DNA of 64,000 nt from Zestomonas insulae (GTDB lineage: Bacteria > Pseudomonadota > Gammaproteobacteria > Pseudomonadales > Pseudomonadaceae). The translations under genes and the position numbers were made by a program. The notes beneath the pieces are model-generated. The model saw nothing but the letters and a program-made list of their open reading frames with translations, had not been told where the DNA came from and did not search any database. Of this stretch, positions 1-8,377 are shown one piece after another. Every line of letters begins with the position of its first letter. Position 1 is the first letter of the stretch. The DNA lies in the NCBI RefSeq assembly GCF_016901015.1, contig NZ_JAFEUP010000006.1, positions 434,001 through 498,000 on the forward strand, read 5' to 3'.

Positions 1-905
1 CCATGCATGAGCTGCAGGCGGCCGCCGCAGTGGGGCAGATGGGTCTGGTGCAGGCCTGGGAGTCGAGTTTCGCCCAGCATGGCCGGCATACCGCGCAGAT
101 TCTGCTGACCCATGACGATCTGTCCGACCGCAAGCGCTACCTGAATGCGCGCAGCACCTTGCGCACCCTGGTCAGTCTCGGCGTGATTCCGGTGATCAAC
201 GAGAACGACACGGTGGTTACCGACGAGATCCGTTTCGGTGACAACGACACCCTGGCGGCGCTGGTGGCCAATCTGGTCGAGGCTGATCTGTTGGTCATCC
301 TCACCGACCGCGATGGCATGTTCGACGCCGATCCGCGGCACAACCCGGATGCCCAGCTGATCTTCGAGGCGCGTGCCGATGATGCCGCGCTGGATGCGGT
401 GGCTGGCGGTACTGGCGGCGCGCTGGGGCGTGGCGGTATGCAGACCAAGCTGCGCGCGGCGCGTCTGGCGGCACGTTCCGGGGCGCACACGGTGATTGTT
501 GGTGGGCGCATCGAGCGCGTGCTCGATCGGCTGAAGGCGGGCGAACGCCTGGGGACCTTGTTGGCGCCCGAGCGCGGGCTGCTGGCGGCGCGCAAGCAGT
601 GGCTGGCCGGTCACCTGCAGACGCGCGGCGTGCTGACGCTCGATGCGGGTGCAGTGGATGCTCTGGTGCGCGGCAGCAAGAGTCTGCTGCCGGTCGGCGT
701 CAAAGCGGTCGAAGGCAGCTTCCGGCGCGGCGAAATGGTGCTGTGCGTGGCGCCGGACGGGCGCGAAGTGGCGCGCGGCCTGGTCAATTACAGCGCGGCC
801 GAGGCGCAGAAGATTGTTGGTCAGCCGTCCGATCTGATCGAGCGGTTACTCGGTTATGTCGACGAGCCTGAGTTGGTGCATCGGGATAACCTGATTCTGG
901 TCTGA
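1..905 (+). CDS. proB: Glutamate 5-kinase, 5' end outside window
   Basis: Phosphorylates glutamate to glutamyl-5-phosphate, the first step of proline synthesis in the cytoplasm. About 300 C-terminal residues are present; the family is usually about 370, so the N-terminal nucleotide-binding part is cut off and the ATG at position 3 is an internal Met. Visible are the amino-acid kinase signatures (VIPVINENDTV, FGDNDTLAALVA, ILTDRDGMF, GGMQTKL) and then a C-terminal PUA domain (from about RGVLTLDAGAVDAL). creA follows 22 bp downstream, and the order proB-creA-rpsT is usual for Pseudomonas. Truncation is by the window edge only. Confidence 0.97.
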   Translation, partial: MHELQAAAAVGQMGLVQAWESSFAQHGRHTAQILLTHDDLSDRKRYLNARSTLRTLVSLGVIPVINENDTVVTDEIRFGDNDTLAALVANLVEADLLVILTDRDGMFDADPRHNPDAQLIFEARADDAALDAVAGGTGGALGRGGMQTKLRAARLAARSGAHTVIVGGRIERVLDRLKAGERLGTLLAPERGLLAARKQWLAGHLQTRGVLTLDAGAVDALVRGSKSLLPVGVKAVEGSFRRGEMVLCVAPDGREVARGLVNYSAAEAQKIVGQPSDLIERLLGYVDEPELVHRDNLILV

Positions 906-927
906 GATTGCTGCTCAGGGAGGGCGT

Positions 928-1386
928 ATGCGCAAAGTCTGGTTGGCTGGAATGCTGTGGTTGCCGCTGCTGGCGTCGGCCGAGCAGATCGGCGAAGTGT
1001 CGACGGTGTTCAAGTGGGTCGGCCCCAACGACAAGATCGTCGTTGAGGCTTTCGATGATCCCAAGGTCGATGGCGTGACCTGCTACCTGTCGCGCGCCCG
1101 CACTGGTGGGGTCAAGGGCGGTCTGGGCTTGGCCGAGGATCGTGCCGAGGCCTCGATCGCCTGTCGGCAGGTTGGTCCGATCAGCTTTCGTGAGCAGCTC
1201 AAGGATGGTGATGAGGTGTTCAAGGAGCGCACCTCGCTGGTGTTCAAGAGCATGCAGGTGGTGCGCTTCTTCGACCGCAAGCGCAATGCGCTGGTCTATC
1301 TGGTGTACAGCGATCGGGTGATCGAGGGCAGTCCGCAGAATGCGGTGACGGCGATTCCGATCCTGCCCTGGCCGAGCCGGCCATAA
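928..1386 (+). CDS. creA: CreA family periplasmic protein
   Basis: A 152-residue protein of the CreA family, whose biochemical role is not established. The first ~18 residues (MRKVWLAGMLWLPLLASA) form a typical signal peptide, so it is probably periplasmic. The family core is visible: EQIGEVSTVFKWVGPND, KIVVEAFDDP, VTCYLSRARTGG, two cysteines (CYLS and IACRQVGPI) that may pair, and a C-terminal half that repeats MQVVRFFDRKRNALVYLVYSDR. A GGGAGG ribosome site lies 4 bases before ATG. It sits 22 bp after proB, probably co-transcribed, and ends before a bidirectional terminator. It is named from sequence family only; function in catabolite regulation should not be assumed. Confidence 0.9.
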   Translation: MRKVWLAGMLWLPLLASAEQIGEVSTVFKWVGPNDKIVVEAFDDPKVDGVTCYLSRARTGGVKGGLGLAEDRAEASIACRQVGPISFREQLKDGDEVFKERTSLVFKSMQVVRFFDRKRNALVYLVYSDRVIEGSPQNAVTAIPILPWPSRP

Positions 1387-1398
1387 ATCGCAGGCAAT

Positions 1399-1426
1399 AA
1401 AAAACCGGCCAATGGCCGGTTTTTTA
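1399..1426. terminator. Bidirectional terminator between creA and rpsT
   Basis: Stem ACCGGCC / GGCCGGT with loop AAT, flanked by A-run on the left and T-run on the right, so it can stop transcription from both sides. It lies between the convergent creA and rpsT stop codons. Confidence 0.88.
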
Positions 1427-1441
1427 ACGCTGGTCGCCGCC

Positions 1442-1717
1442 TTAGGCAGCAGCTGCGCCGAGTGCCTTGATGTGGGCATTCAGGCGGCTCTTGTGACGAG
1501 CGGCTTTGTTCTTGTGGATGATGCCCTTGTCGGCCATGCGGTCGATCACCGGGACAGCCAGGGTGTAGGCGCTCTTAGCCAGGTCGAGGTCTTTGGCGTC
1601 GAGCGCCTTGACCACGTTCTTGATGTAAGTGCGGACCATGGAGCGCTGGCTGGCGTTGTGGCTACGACGCTTCTCAGCCTGTTTAGCGCGTTTCTTGGCA
1701 GAAGGTGTATTTGCCAC
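1442..1717 (-). CDS. rpsT: 30S ribosomal protein S20
   Basis: Small-subunit protein S20, 91 residues, which binds the 5' domain of 16S rRNA early in assembly. The N-terminal ANTPSAKKRAKQAEKRR, the central NxSxRSMVRTYIKNV helix and the HKNKAARHKSRL tail are diagnostic. The start codon is GTG, preceded by AGGAG; in several bacteria S20 also uses a non-ATG start linked to autoregulation, so the weak start may be functional here. It is monocistronic on the minus strand with its own promoter, and is convergent with creA across a shared terminator. Divergent from murJ. Confidence 0.97.
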   Translation of the reverse strand: MANTPSAKKRAKQAEKRRSHNASQRSMVRTYIKNVVKALDAKDLDLAKSAYTLAVPVIDRMADKGIIHKNKAARHKSRLNAHIKALGAAAA

Positions 1718-1771
1718 CGTCGAGCTCCTAGAAATCTGTGGGGGGATTTGTGGATCAAATTAAGGCCGCGA

Positions 1772-1800
1772 ATGATGCCGTCGAGCGAGTGCCTTGTCAA
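1772..1800 (-). promoter_or_regulatory. sigma-70 promoter of rpsT
   Basis: On the minus strand TTGACA (1795-1800), a 17-base spacer, then CATCAT (1772-1777). The perfect -35 and ideal spacing suit a strongly expressed ribosomal protein gene; transcript would have a leader of roughly 50 bases before the GTG start at 1717. Confidence 0.7.
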
Positions 1801-1901
1801 GGACGAAGGGCGGTCTCGGCGATCGGTGGGTCGCGTGCTTTCTTCGCGGCTGCACTCTACACTCGGCGGCCCCGATCCGCTGCAGCTTTCCGACCGAATC
1901 T

Positions 1902-3440
1902 ATGAATCTGCTCAAGACATTGGCCGCCGTCAGTTCGATGACCATGTTGTCGCGCGTGCTGGGCTTCGTGCGCGACACCATCGTCGCGCGCATCTTCGGC
2001 GCGGGCATGGCGACCGACGCCTTCTTCGTGGCGTTCAAGTTGCCCAACCTGCTGCGGCGGATCTTCGCTGAAGGTGCCTTCTCCCAGGCCTTCGTGCCGA
2101 TTCTCGCCGAGTACAAGACCCAGCAGGGCGAGGAGGCGACGCGCACCTTCATCGCCTATGTCTCCGGACTGCTGACATTGGCGCTGGCGCTGGTCACCTT
2201 GCTGGGCATCGTTGCCGCGCCCTGGGTGATCTGGGTGACTGCGCCCGGTTTCGTCGATTCGCCGGAGAAGTTCGCGCTGACCAGCGACCTGCTGCGGGTG
2301 ACCTTTCCTTATATTCTGCTGATCTCGCTGGCGTCGCTGGCCGGGGCGATCCTCAACACCTGGAACCGCTTTTCGGTGCCGGCGTTCGTGCCGACCCTGC
2401 TGAACGTCAGCATGATCATCTTCGCTCTGTTTCTCACCCCGTATTTCGACCCGCCGGTGATGGCGCTTGGCTGGGCGGTGCTGGTTGGCGGCCTGGCGCA
2501 GTTGCTCTATCAACTGCCGCACCTGAAGAAAATCGGCATGCTCGTGCTGCCGCGCCTTAACCTGCGCGACAGCGGGGTCTGGCGGGTGATGCGGCAGATG
2601 GGACCAGCGATTCTCGGGGTTTCGGTCAGCCAGATCTCGCTGATCATCAACACCATCTTCGCCTCGTTCCTGGTCGCCGGCTCGGTGTCCTGGATGTACT
2701 ACGCCGACCGTCTGATGGAGTTGCCATCAGGGGTGCTGGGTGTCGCGCTGGGCACCATCCTGCTGCCTTCGCTGGCCAAGACCTACGCCAATGCTGATCG
2801 CCAGGAGTATTCGCGGCTGCTCGACTGGGGGCTGCGCCTGTGTTTCCTGCTGGTGCTGCCGTGCATGCTGGCGTTGGCGCTGCTGGCTGAGCCGTTGACC
2901 GTGGCGCTGTTCCAGTACGGCAAGTTCAGTGCCTGGGATGCGCAGATGACCCAGCGCGCGCTGATCGCCTATGCGGTGGGTTTGCTCGGCATCATTCTGG
3001 TCAAGGTGCTGGCCCCGGGGTTTTATGCGCAGCAGAACATCCGCACCCCGGTGCGCATTGCGATCTTCGTGCTGATTCTCACCCAGTTGATGAACCTCGC
3101 CTTCATCGTGCCGCTCAAGCATGCCGGCCTGGCGCTGGCGATCAGCCTCGGTGCGTGCGTCAACGCCGCGCTGTTGTACTGGCAGCTGCGGCGGCGGCAG
3201 ATGTACCAGCCGCAGCCCGGTTGGGCGAAATTTCTCGGCAAGCTGCTGTTTGCGGTTCTGGTGATGTGTGGCGTGCTGTGGGGGCTGATGCAGTGGATGC
3301 CGGCGTGGGCGGAGGGTGGCATGGCTGCGCGTCTGCTGCGTCTGGCGGCGTTGGTCGGGGCGGGCGTGCTGGCCTATTTCGCCAGTTTGGCCGCGTTGGG
3401 CTTTCGCTTGCGCGACTTCTCCCGCAAGGCCATATCCTAA
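1902..3440 (+). CDS. murJ: Lipid II flippase MurJ
   Basis: Inner-membrane flippase of the MOP superfamily that moves lipid II to the outer leaflet for peptidoglycan synthesis. 512 residues, the family length, with about 14 hydrophobic segments. N-terminal MNLLKTLAAVSSMTMLSRVLGFVRDTIVARIFGAG is broken here only for length: the key parts are SRVLGFVRD, FGAGMATDAFFVAFKLPNLLRR and GAFSQAFVP, with the conserved central-cavity arginines. The reading frame extends 36 codons further upstream but the family start is the ATG at 1902. Divergent from rpsT. ribF follows after 84 bp. Confidence 0.96.
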   Translation: MNLLKTLAAVSSMTMLSRVLGFVRDTIVARIFGAGMATDAFFVAFKLPNLLRRIFAEGAFSQAFVPILAEYKTQQGEEATRTFIAYVSGLLTLALALVTLLGIVAAPWVIWVTAPGFVDSPEKFALTSDLLRVTFPYILLISLASLAGAILNTWNRFSVPAFVPTLLNVSMIIFALFLTPYFDPPVMALGWAVLVGGLAQLLYQLPHLKKIGMLVLPRLNLRDSGVWRVMRQMGPAILGVSVSQISLIINTIFASFLVAGSVSWMYYADRLMELPSGVLGVALGTILLPSLAKTYANADRQEYSRLLDWGLRLCFLLVLPCMLALALLAEPLTVALFQYGKFSAWDAQMTQRALIAYAVGLLGIILVKVLAPGFYAQQNIRTPVRIAIFVLILTQLMNLAFIVPLKHAGLALAISLGACVNAALLYWQLRRRQMYQPQPGWAKFLGKLLFAVLVMCGVLWGLMQWMPAWAEGGMAARLLRLAALVGAGVLAYFASLAALGFRLRDFSRKAIS

Positions 3441-3490
3441 AGGGCGGCGGCAGGCGCCCGCTGCGCCTGTCGCCGAGCCGTCGCTGTGGG

Positions 3491-3496
3491 TATAAT
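3491..3496 (+). promoter_or_regulatory. -10 element before ribF-ileS-lspA-fkpB
   Basis: A perfect TATAAT in the 84-base murJ-ribF gap, with no convincing -35. It would give a leader of about 20 bases before the ribF ATG at 3525. It probably drives the ribF-ileS-lspA-fkpB run. Confidence 0.5.
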
Positions 3497-3524
3497 CGAC
3501 CACTTTGTGAGCAAGAAGCGCGTT

Positions 3525-4463
3525 ATGCATCTGGTCCGAGGCCTTCATAACCTGCGGCCCCAGCATCGGGGCTGCGTCGCCACCATCGGCAATTTCGACG
3601 GAGTGCACCGTGGCCATCAGGCCATTCTGGCGCGCCTGCGCGAACGTGCGGCCGAGCTCGGCGTACCGAGTTGCGTGGTGATCTTCGAACCGCAACCCCG
3701 GGAATTCTTTGCGCCGGACAGCGCGCCACCGCGCGTCACGCGCCTGCGCGACAAGCTCGAGCTGTTGGCCGGCGAGGGTATCGACCGGGTCCTGTGTCTG
3801 AGCTTCAACCGCCGTTTGCGCGAGCTGAGCGCCGCCGAGTTCGTGCATGCCGTGCTGGTCGAAGGGCTGGGCGTCAAACACCTGGAGGTCGGTGACGACT
3901 TCCGCTTTGGGTGCGACCGTGCGGGCGACTTCGCCTTCCTCTGTCAGGTCGGCCCCAGTGAGGGCTTCACCGTCGAGGCGGCGGCGACCATCGAAGTGGC
4001 CGGCGAGCGCGTCAGCAGCACACGCGTGCGTCAGGCGCTGGCCGAGGCCAATTTCGCCCTGGCCGAACATCTGCTGGGACGCCCCTTCCAGATCGAAGGG
4101 CGCGTGCTGCATGGACAGAAACTGGCGCGCCAGCTCGGTACGCCGACCGCCAACATCCAGCTCAAGCGCCGCCGTGCGCCGCTCAGCGGAGTCTTCGTGG
4201 TCAGCGTCGAGTTGGATGGCCTGCGCTGGCCTGGGGTTGCCAACATTGGTGTGCGACCGACAGTGGACGGCGATGGCCGCCCCCACCTCGAAGTCCACCT
4301 GCTGGATTTTGCTGGCGATATCTATGGCCGGCACCTGACGGTGGCTTTCCACCACAAGCTGCGTGATGAGCAGCGTTTCGCCTCCCTGGAGGCGCTGAAG
4401 ACGGCGATCGATGCGGATGTCGCCGCCGCCCGTGCCTTCTGGCAGGGCCAACCGCTTAAGTGA
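3525..4463 (+). CDS. ribF: Bifunctional riboflavin kinase / FAD synthetase
   Basis: Converts riboflavin to FMN and FMN to FAD. 312 residues. The N-terminal nucleotidyltransferase domain shows GNFDGVHRGHQAIL (the HxGH-type motif) and the SSTRVRQAL motif; the C-terminal kinase domain shows GRVLHGQKLARQLGTPTANIQL, with the PTAN motif, and GVANIGVRPT. The ATG at 3525 gives the normal family N-terminus (MHLVRGLHNLRPQHRG); an upstream in-frame ATG at 3486 lies in front of the -10 element and is rejected. ileS starts 11 bases after the stop, in the usual ribF-ileS-lspA order. Confidence 0.96.
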   Translation: MHLVRGLHNLRPQHRGCVATIGNFDGVHRGHQAILARLRERAAELGVPSCVVIFEPQPREFFAPDSAPPRVTRLRDKLELLAGEGIDRVLCLSFNRRLRELSAAEFVHAVLVEGLGVKHLEVGDDFRFGCDRAGDFAFLCQVGPSEGFTVEAAATIEVAGERVSSTRVRQALAEANFALAEHLLGRPFQIEGRVLHGQKLARQLGTPTANIQLKRRRAPLSGVFVVSVELDGLRWPGVANIGVRPTVDGDGRPHLEVHLLDFAGDIYGRHLTVAFHHKLRDEQRFASLEALKTAIDADVAAARAFWQGQPLK

Positions 4464-4473
4464 AGAGCCTGAG

Positions 4474-7305
4474 ATGACCGACTACAAAGCCACGCTAAAT
4501 CTTCCGGACACAGCTTTCCCCATGAAAGCTGGCCTGCCGCAGCGCGAACCGCAGACCCTGCAGCAGTGGGACAGCATTGGTCTGTACCAGAAGCTCCGCG
4601 AGATCGGCGCCGGCCGGCCGAAGTTCCTCCTGCACGATGGCCCGCCCTATGCCAACGGCAGCATTCACATCGGTCATGCGGTCAACAAGATTCTCAAGGA
4701 CATCATCGTCCGCTCGAAAACCCTGTCCGGCTACGACGCCCCGTACGTGCCGGGTTGGGACTGTCACGGCCTGCCGATCGAGCACAAGGTCGAGGTCACC
4801 CATGGCAAGAACCTGCCGGCCGACAAGACCCGCGAGCTGTGCCGCGTGTACGCCGCCGAGCAGATCGAGGGGCAGAAGGCCGACTTCATTCGCCTCGGCG
4901 TGCTCGGTGACTGGGCCAATCCGTACAAGACCATGGATTTTGCCAACGAGGCCGGAGAAATCCGCGCGCTGGCCGAGATGGTCAAACAGGGCTTCGTATT
5001 CAAGGGCCTGAAGCCGGTCAACTGGTGCTTCGACTGTGGCTCGGCGCTAGCCGAGGCCGAGGTGGAGTACCAGGACAAAAAGTCCGACGCCATCGACGTC
5101 GCTTTCGTTGTTGAGGATCAGGACAAACTTGCCGCCGCCTTCGGCCTGAGCGCCCTGAGCAAGCCGGCGGCCATCGTCATCTGGACCACCACGCCGTGGA
5201 CCATCCCGGCCAACCAGGCGCTGAACGTCCATCCGGAGTTCACCTACGCGCTGGTCGACACCGGCGAGCGCCTGCTGCTGCTGGCCGAAGAGCTGGTCGA
5301 GAGCTGCCTGCAACGCTATGGCCTGCAAGGGCAGGTAGTGGCTACCGCCAAGGGTGAGGCGCTGGAGCTGATCCGCTTCCAGCACCCGTTCTATGAGCGC
5401 TCCGCCCCGGTGTACCTGGCCGAGTACGTCGAGCTGGGTGCCGGTACCGGCATCGTGCACTCGGCGCCGGCCTACGGCGAAGACGACTTCCGCTCCTGCA
5501 AGCACTACGGCATGAGCAACGACGACATCCTCAGCCCAGTGCAGAGCAACGGCGTGTACGTCGAGTCGCTGCCGTACTTCGGCGGCCAGTTCATCTGGAA
5601 GGCCAATCCGCAGATCGTCGAGAAGCTCCGTGAAGTCGGCGCGCTGCTCAAGCATGAGGCGATCAGCCACAGCTACATGCACTGCTGGCGGCACAAGACG
5701 CCGCTGATCTACCGCGCCACCGCGCAGTGGTTCGTCGGCATGGACAAGCAACCGCTTGCCGGTGGCACCCTGCGCGAGCGCGCCCTGGCGGGCATCGAGC
5801 AGACCGCATTCGTTCCAGCCTGGGGCCAGGCGCGCCTGCACAGCATGATCGCCGGTCGTCCGGACTGGTGCATCTCGCGGCAGCGCAACTGGGGCGTGCC
5901 GATTCCGTTCTTCCTGCACAAGGCCACGGGTGAGCTGCACCCGCGCACCATCGAGCTGATGGAGGCGGTGGCCGAGCGCGTCGAGCAGCAGGGCATCGAG
6001 GCCTGGTTCAAGCTGGACGCCGCCGAGCTGCTCGGCGACGAGGCGGCGCAATACGACAAGATCAGCGACACCCTCGACGTCTGGTTCGATTCCGGCACCA
6101 CTCACTGGCACGTACTGCGGGGCTCGCACAACCTCGGCCACGCCAGCGGCCCGCGCGCCGACCTCTACCTGGAAGGCTCCGACCAGCACCGCGGTTGGTT
6201 CCACTCCTCGCTGCTGACCGGTTGCGCGATCGACGACCATGCACCGTACCGCGAGCTGCTCACCCACGGTTTCACCGTCGACGAGAACGGCCGCAAGATG
6301 TCCAAGTCGCTGGGCAACGTCATCGCCCCGCAGCAGGTGACCGACAGCCTCGGCGCCGACATCCTGCGCCTGTGGGTGTCCGCCACCGACTATTCCGGCG
6401 AAATGGCGGTATCCCAGCAGATCCTCCAGCGCAGTGCCGACGCCTACCGGCGGATCCGCAACACCGCGCGCTTCCTGCTCGCCAACCTGAATGGTTTCGA
6501 CCCGGCCAAGGACCTGTTGGCCGCCGAAGACATGCTGGCGCTGGACCGCTGGGCGGTTGACCGTACCTTGCTGCTGCAGCGTGAGGTCGAAGAAGCCTAC
6601 GGTGAGTACCGCTTCTGGAACGTCTACTCCAAGGTGCACAACTTCTGCGTGCAGGAGCTGGGCGGCTTCTACCTCGACATCATCAAGGATCGTCAGTACA
6701 CCACCGCCGCCGACAGCGTGGCGCGCCGCTCCTGCCAGAGCGCGCTGTTCCATATCGCCGAGGCGCTGGTGCGCTGGGTCGCGCCGATCCTCGCCTTCAC
6801 CGCCGACGAGTTGTGGCAGTACCTGCCGGGCGCACGCAACGAGTCGGTGATGCTGAACACCTGGTATCAGGGCTTGAACGAGCTGCCGGACGGCTTCGAC
6901 CTGGGCCGCGAGTTCTGGGAGCAGGTCATGGCGGTGAAGGCCGCCGTCAACAAGGAGCTGGAGAACCAGCGCGCCGCCAAGTTGATCGGCGGCAACCTGC
7001 AGGCCGAAGTGACGCTGTACGCCGAAGAGGCCTTGAGCGGCGAGCTGGCCAAGCTCGGTGATGAGCTGCGCTTCGTACTGATCACCTCGGCGGCCAGCCT
7101 GGCACCGCTGGCGGCAGCTCCGGCGGACGCGGTGGAAACCGAAGTGGCGGGGCTCAAGCTCAAGGTGGTCAAGTCCGGCCACGCCAAGTGCGGGCGCTGC
7201 TGGCACCACCGCGCGGATGTCGGGGTGAACCCGGCGCATCCGGAGATCTGTGGACGCTGCGTCGATAACATCGACGGTGCCGGCGAGGTGCGCCACTATG
7301 CCTGA
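4474..7305 (+). CDS. ileS: Isoleucyl-tRNA synthetase
   Basis: Class I synthetase charging tRNA-Ile, 943 residues. Signature HIGH at about residues 65-68, the CP1 editing domain in the middle (WTTTPWTIPANQA and the GTGIVHSAPAYGEDD motif), KMSKS at about 608-612, anticodon-binding region, and a C-terminal zinc knuckle (CGRCW about 906-910 and ICGRCV about 926-931). The ATG at 4474 follows the ribF stop by 10 bases; an upstream in-frame ATG inside ribF is rejected. The last 8 bases overlap lspA. Zinc-knuckle form is the bacterial, mupirocin-sensitive type by family knowledge; sensitivity itself is not shown by sequence alone. Confidence 0.98.
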   Translation: MTDYKATLNLPDTAFPMKAGLPQREPQTLQQWDSIGLYQKLREIGAGRPKFLLHDGPPYANGSIHIGHAVNKILKDIIVRSKTLSGYDAPYVPGWDCHGLPIEHKVEVTHGKNLPADKTRELCRVYAAEQIEGQKADFIRLGVLGDWANPYKTMDFANEAGEIRALAEMVKQGFVFKGLKPVNWCFDCGSALAEAEVEYQDKKSDAIDVAFVVEDQDKLAAAFGLSALSKPAAIVIWTTTPWTIPANQALNVHPEFTYALVDTGERLLLLAEELVESCLQRYGLQGQVVATAKGEALELIRFQHPFYERSAPVYLAEYVELGAGTGIVHSAPAYGEDDFRSCKHYGMSNDDILSPVQSNGVYVESLPYFGGQFIWKANPQIVEKLREVGALLKHEAISHSYMHCWRHKTPLIYRATAQWFVGMDKQPLAGGTLRERALAGIEQTAFVPAWGQARLHSMIAGRPDWCISRQRNWGVPIPFFLHKATGELHPRTIELMEAVAERVEQQGIEAWFKLDAAELLGDEAAQYDKISDTLDVWFDSGTTHWHVLRGSHNLGHASGPRADLYLEGSDQHRGWFHSSLLTGCAIDDHAPYRELLTHGFTVDENGRKMSKSLGNVIAPQQVTDSLGADILRLWVSATDYSGEMAVSQQILQRSADAYRRIRNTARFLLANLNGFDPAKDLLAAEDMLALDRWAVDRTLLLQREVEEAYGEYRFWNVYSKVHNFCVQELGGFYLDIIKDRQYTTAADSVARRSCQSALFHIAEALVRWVAPILAFTADELWQYLPGARNESVMLNTWYQGLNELPDGFDLGREFWEQVMAVKAAVNKELENQRAAKLIGGNLQAEVTLYAEEALSGELAKLGDELRFVLITSAASLAPLAAAPADAVETEVAGLKLKVVKSGHAKCGRCWHHRADVGVNPAHPEICGRCVDNIDGAGEVRHYA

Positions 7306-7807
7306 TGCGAGCCGTTTCGGCCGCTTGGCCTGGCTGTGGCTGAGTGCCCTGGTGTTCGTGCTCGACCAGGCCAGCAAGCTGTACTTCGAGGGTGTGCTGA
7401 GCCTGTACCAGCAGATCGTGGTGATTCCCGACTACTTCAGCTGGACCCTGGCCTATAACACCGGCGCGGCATTCAGCTTCCTCGCCGACAGTTCCGGCTG
7501 GCAACGCTGGCTGTTCGCCCTGATCGCCATCGTGGTCAGCGCCGTACTGGTGGTGTGGCTCAAGCGCCTCAAGCACGACGAGACCTGGCTGGCGATTGCC
7601 CTTGCCCTGGTACTCGGCGGCGCGCTCGGCAACCTGTTCGATCGCATCGCCTATGGCCATGTGATCGACTTCATCCTGGTGCACTGGCACAACCAGTATC
7701 GCTTCCCGGCCTTCAATCTGGCCGACAGCGCCATCACCGTCGGCGCCGTAATGCTGGCGCTGGATATGTTCCGAACCAAGAAATCCGGAGAACCCGTCCA
7801 TGACTGA
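7298..7807 (+). CDS. lspA: Lipoprotein signal peptidase (signal peptidase II)
   Basis: Inner-membrane aspartic protease that removes the signal peptide from prolipoproteins after diacylglyceryl transfer. 169 residues with four membrane segments. The family motifs are present: VLDQASK, NTGAAFSFL, GGALGNLFDR and FNLADSAITVG, the last two holding the catalytic Asp pair. Starts inside ileS (8-base overlap) and its end overlaps fkpB by 8 bases, so translation is likely coupled through ileS-lspA-fkpB. Substrates include the ChaN-type lipoprotein encoded at 58797. Confidence 0.97.
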   Translation: MPDASRFGRLAWLWLSALVFVLDQASKLYFEGVLSLYQQIVVIPDYFSWTLAYNTGAAFSFLADSSGWQRWLFALIAIVVSAVLVVWLKRLKHDETWLAIALALVLGGALGNLFDRIAYGHVIDFILVHWHNQYRFPAFNLADSAITVGAVMLALDMFRTKKSGEPVHD

Positions 7808-8240
7808 ACTGCGTATCGGTCCGGACAAGGAAGTCACCCTGCATTTCGCCCTCAGCCTGGAGTCCGGCGAAGTGGTCGACAGCACCTTCGACAAGCAGCC
7901 GGCGACCTTCAAGGTCGGCGACGGCAACCTGCTGCCGGGCTTCGAGGCGGCTCTGTTTGGCCTCAAGGCGGGCGACAAGCGCACGTTGCGTGTCGACCCG
8001 GAAAATGGCTTCGGTCAGCCCAATCCGCAGAACGTCCAGGTGATGCCGCGTAGCCAGTTCCAGGATATGGAGCTGTCCACCGGATTGCTGGTGATCTTCA
8101 ACGATGCGGCCAATACCGAGCTGCCCGGAGTGGTCAAAGCGTTCGACGATGCCCAGGTGACCATCGATTTCAATCACCCGCTGGCCGGCAAGACCCTGAG
8201 CTTTGACGTCGAGATCGTCGACGTTAAAGCGCTCCACTAA
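7800..8240 (+). CDS. fkpB: FKBP-type peptidyl-prolyl isomerase
   Basis: SlpA/FkpB-type prolyl isomerase and chaperone, 146 residues, cytoplasmic (no signal peptide). FKBP fold residues are seen in VTLHFALSLESGEVVDSTF, PATFKVGDGNLLPGFEAALFGL and the C-terminal VDFNHPLAGKTLSFDVEI-like segment (here TIDFNHPLAGKTL). The inserted-in-flap domain of the SlyD class lies between (PENGFGQPNPQNVQ). No histidine-rich metal tail, which separates it from SlyD. Overlaps lspA by 8 bases and precedes ispH by 137 bases, the standard lspA-fkpB-ispH order. Confidence 0.95.
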   Translation: MTELRIGPDKEVTLHFALSLESGEVVDSTFDKQPATFKVGDGNLLPGFEAALFGLKAGDKRTLRVDPENGFGQPNPQNVQVMPRSQFQDMELSTGLLVIFNDAANTELPGVVKAFDDAQVTIDFNHPLAGKTLSFDVEIVDVKALH

Positions 8241-8377
8241 GCGTACCTACGCCCCTGACGTTGGCCGGGGGCGCATGTGGATTGCCCGTCTGAGAAGGCG
8301 TCGGCGACGACAGCGCGCACTGCCAGTCGCTCCCGCAGTACACTTTCATCAGTTTTCGCGCGCCGAGATCCGCCAGT

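Noticed and set aside
5047..7377. Open frame of 776 codons on the minus strand
   Set aside because: Antisense to ileS; composition only.
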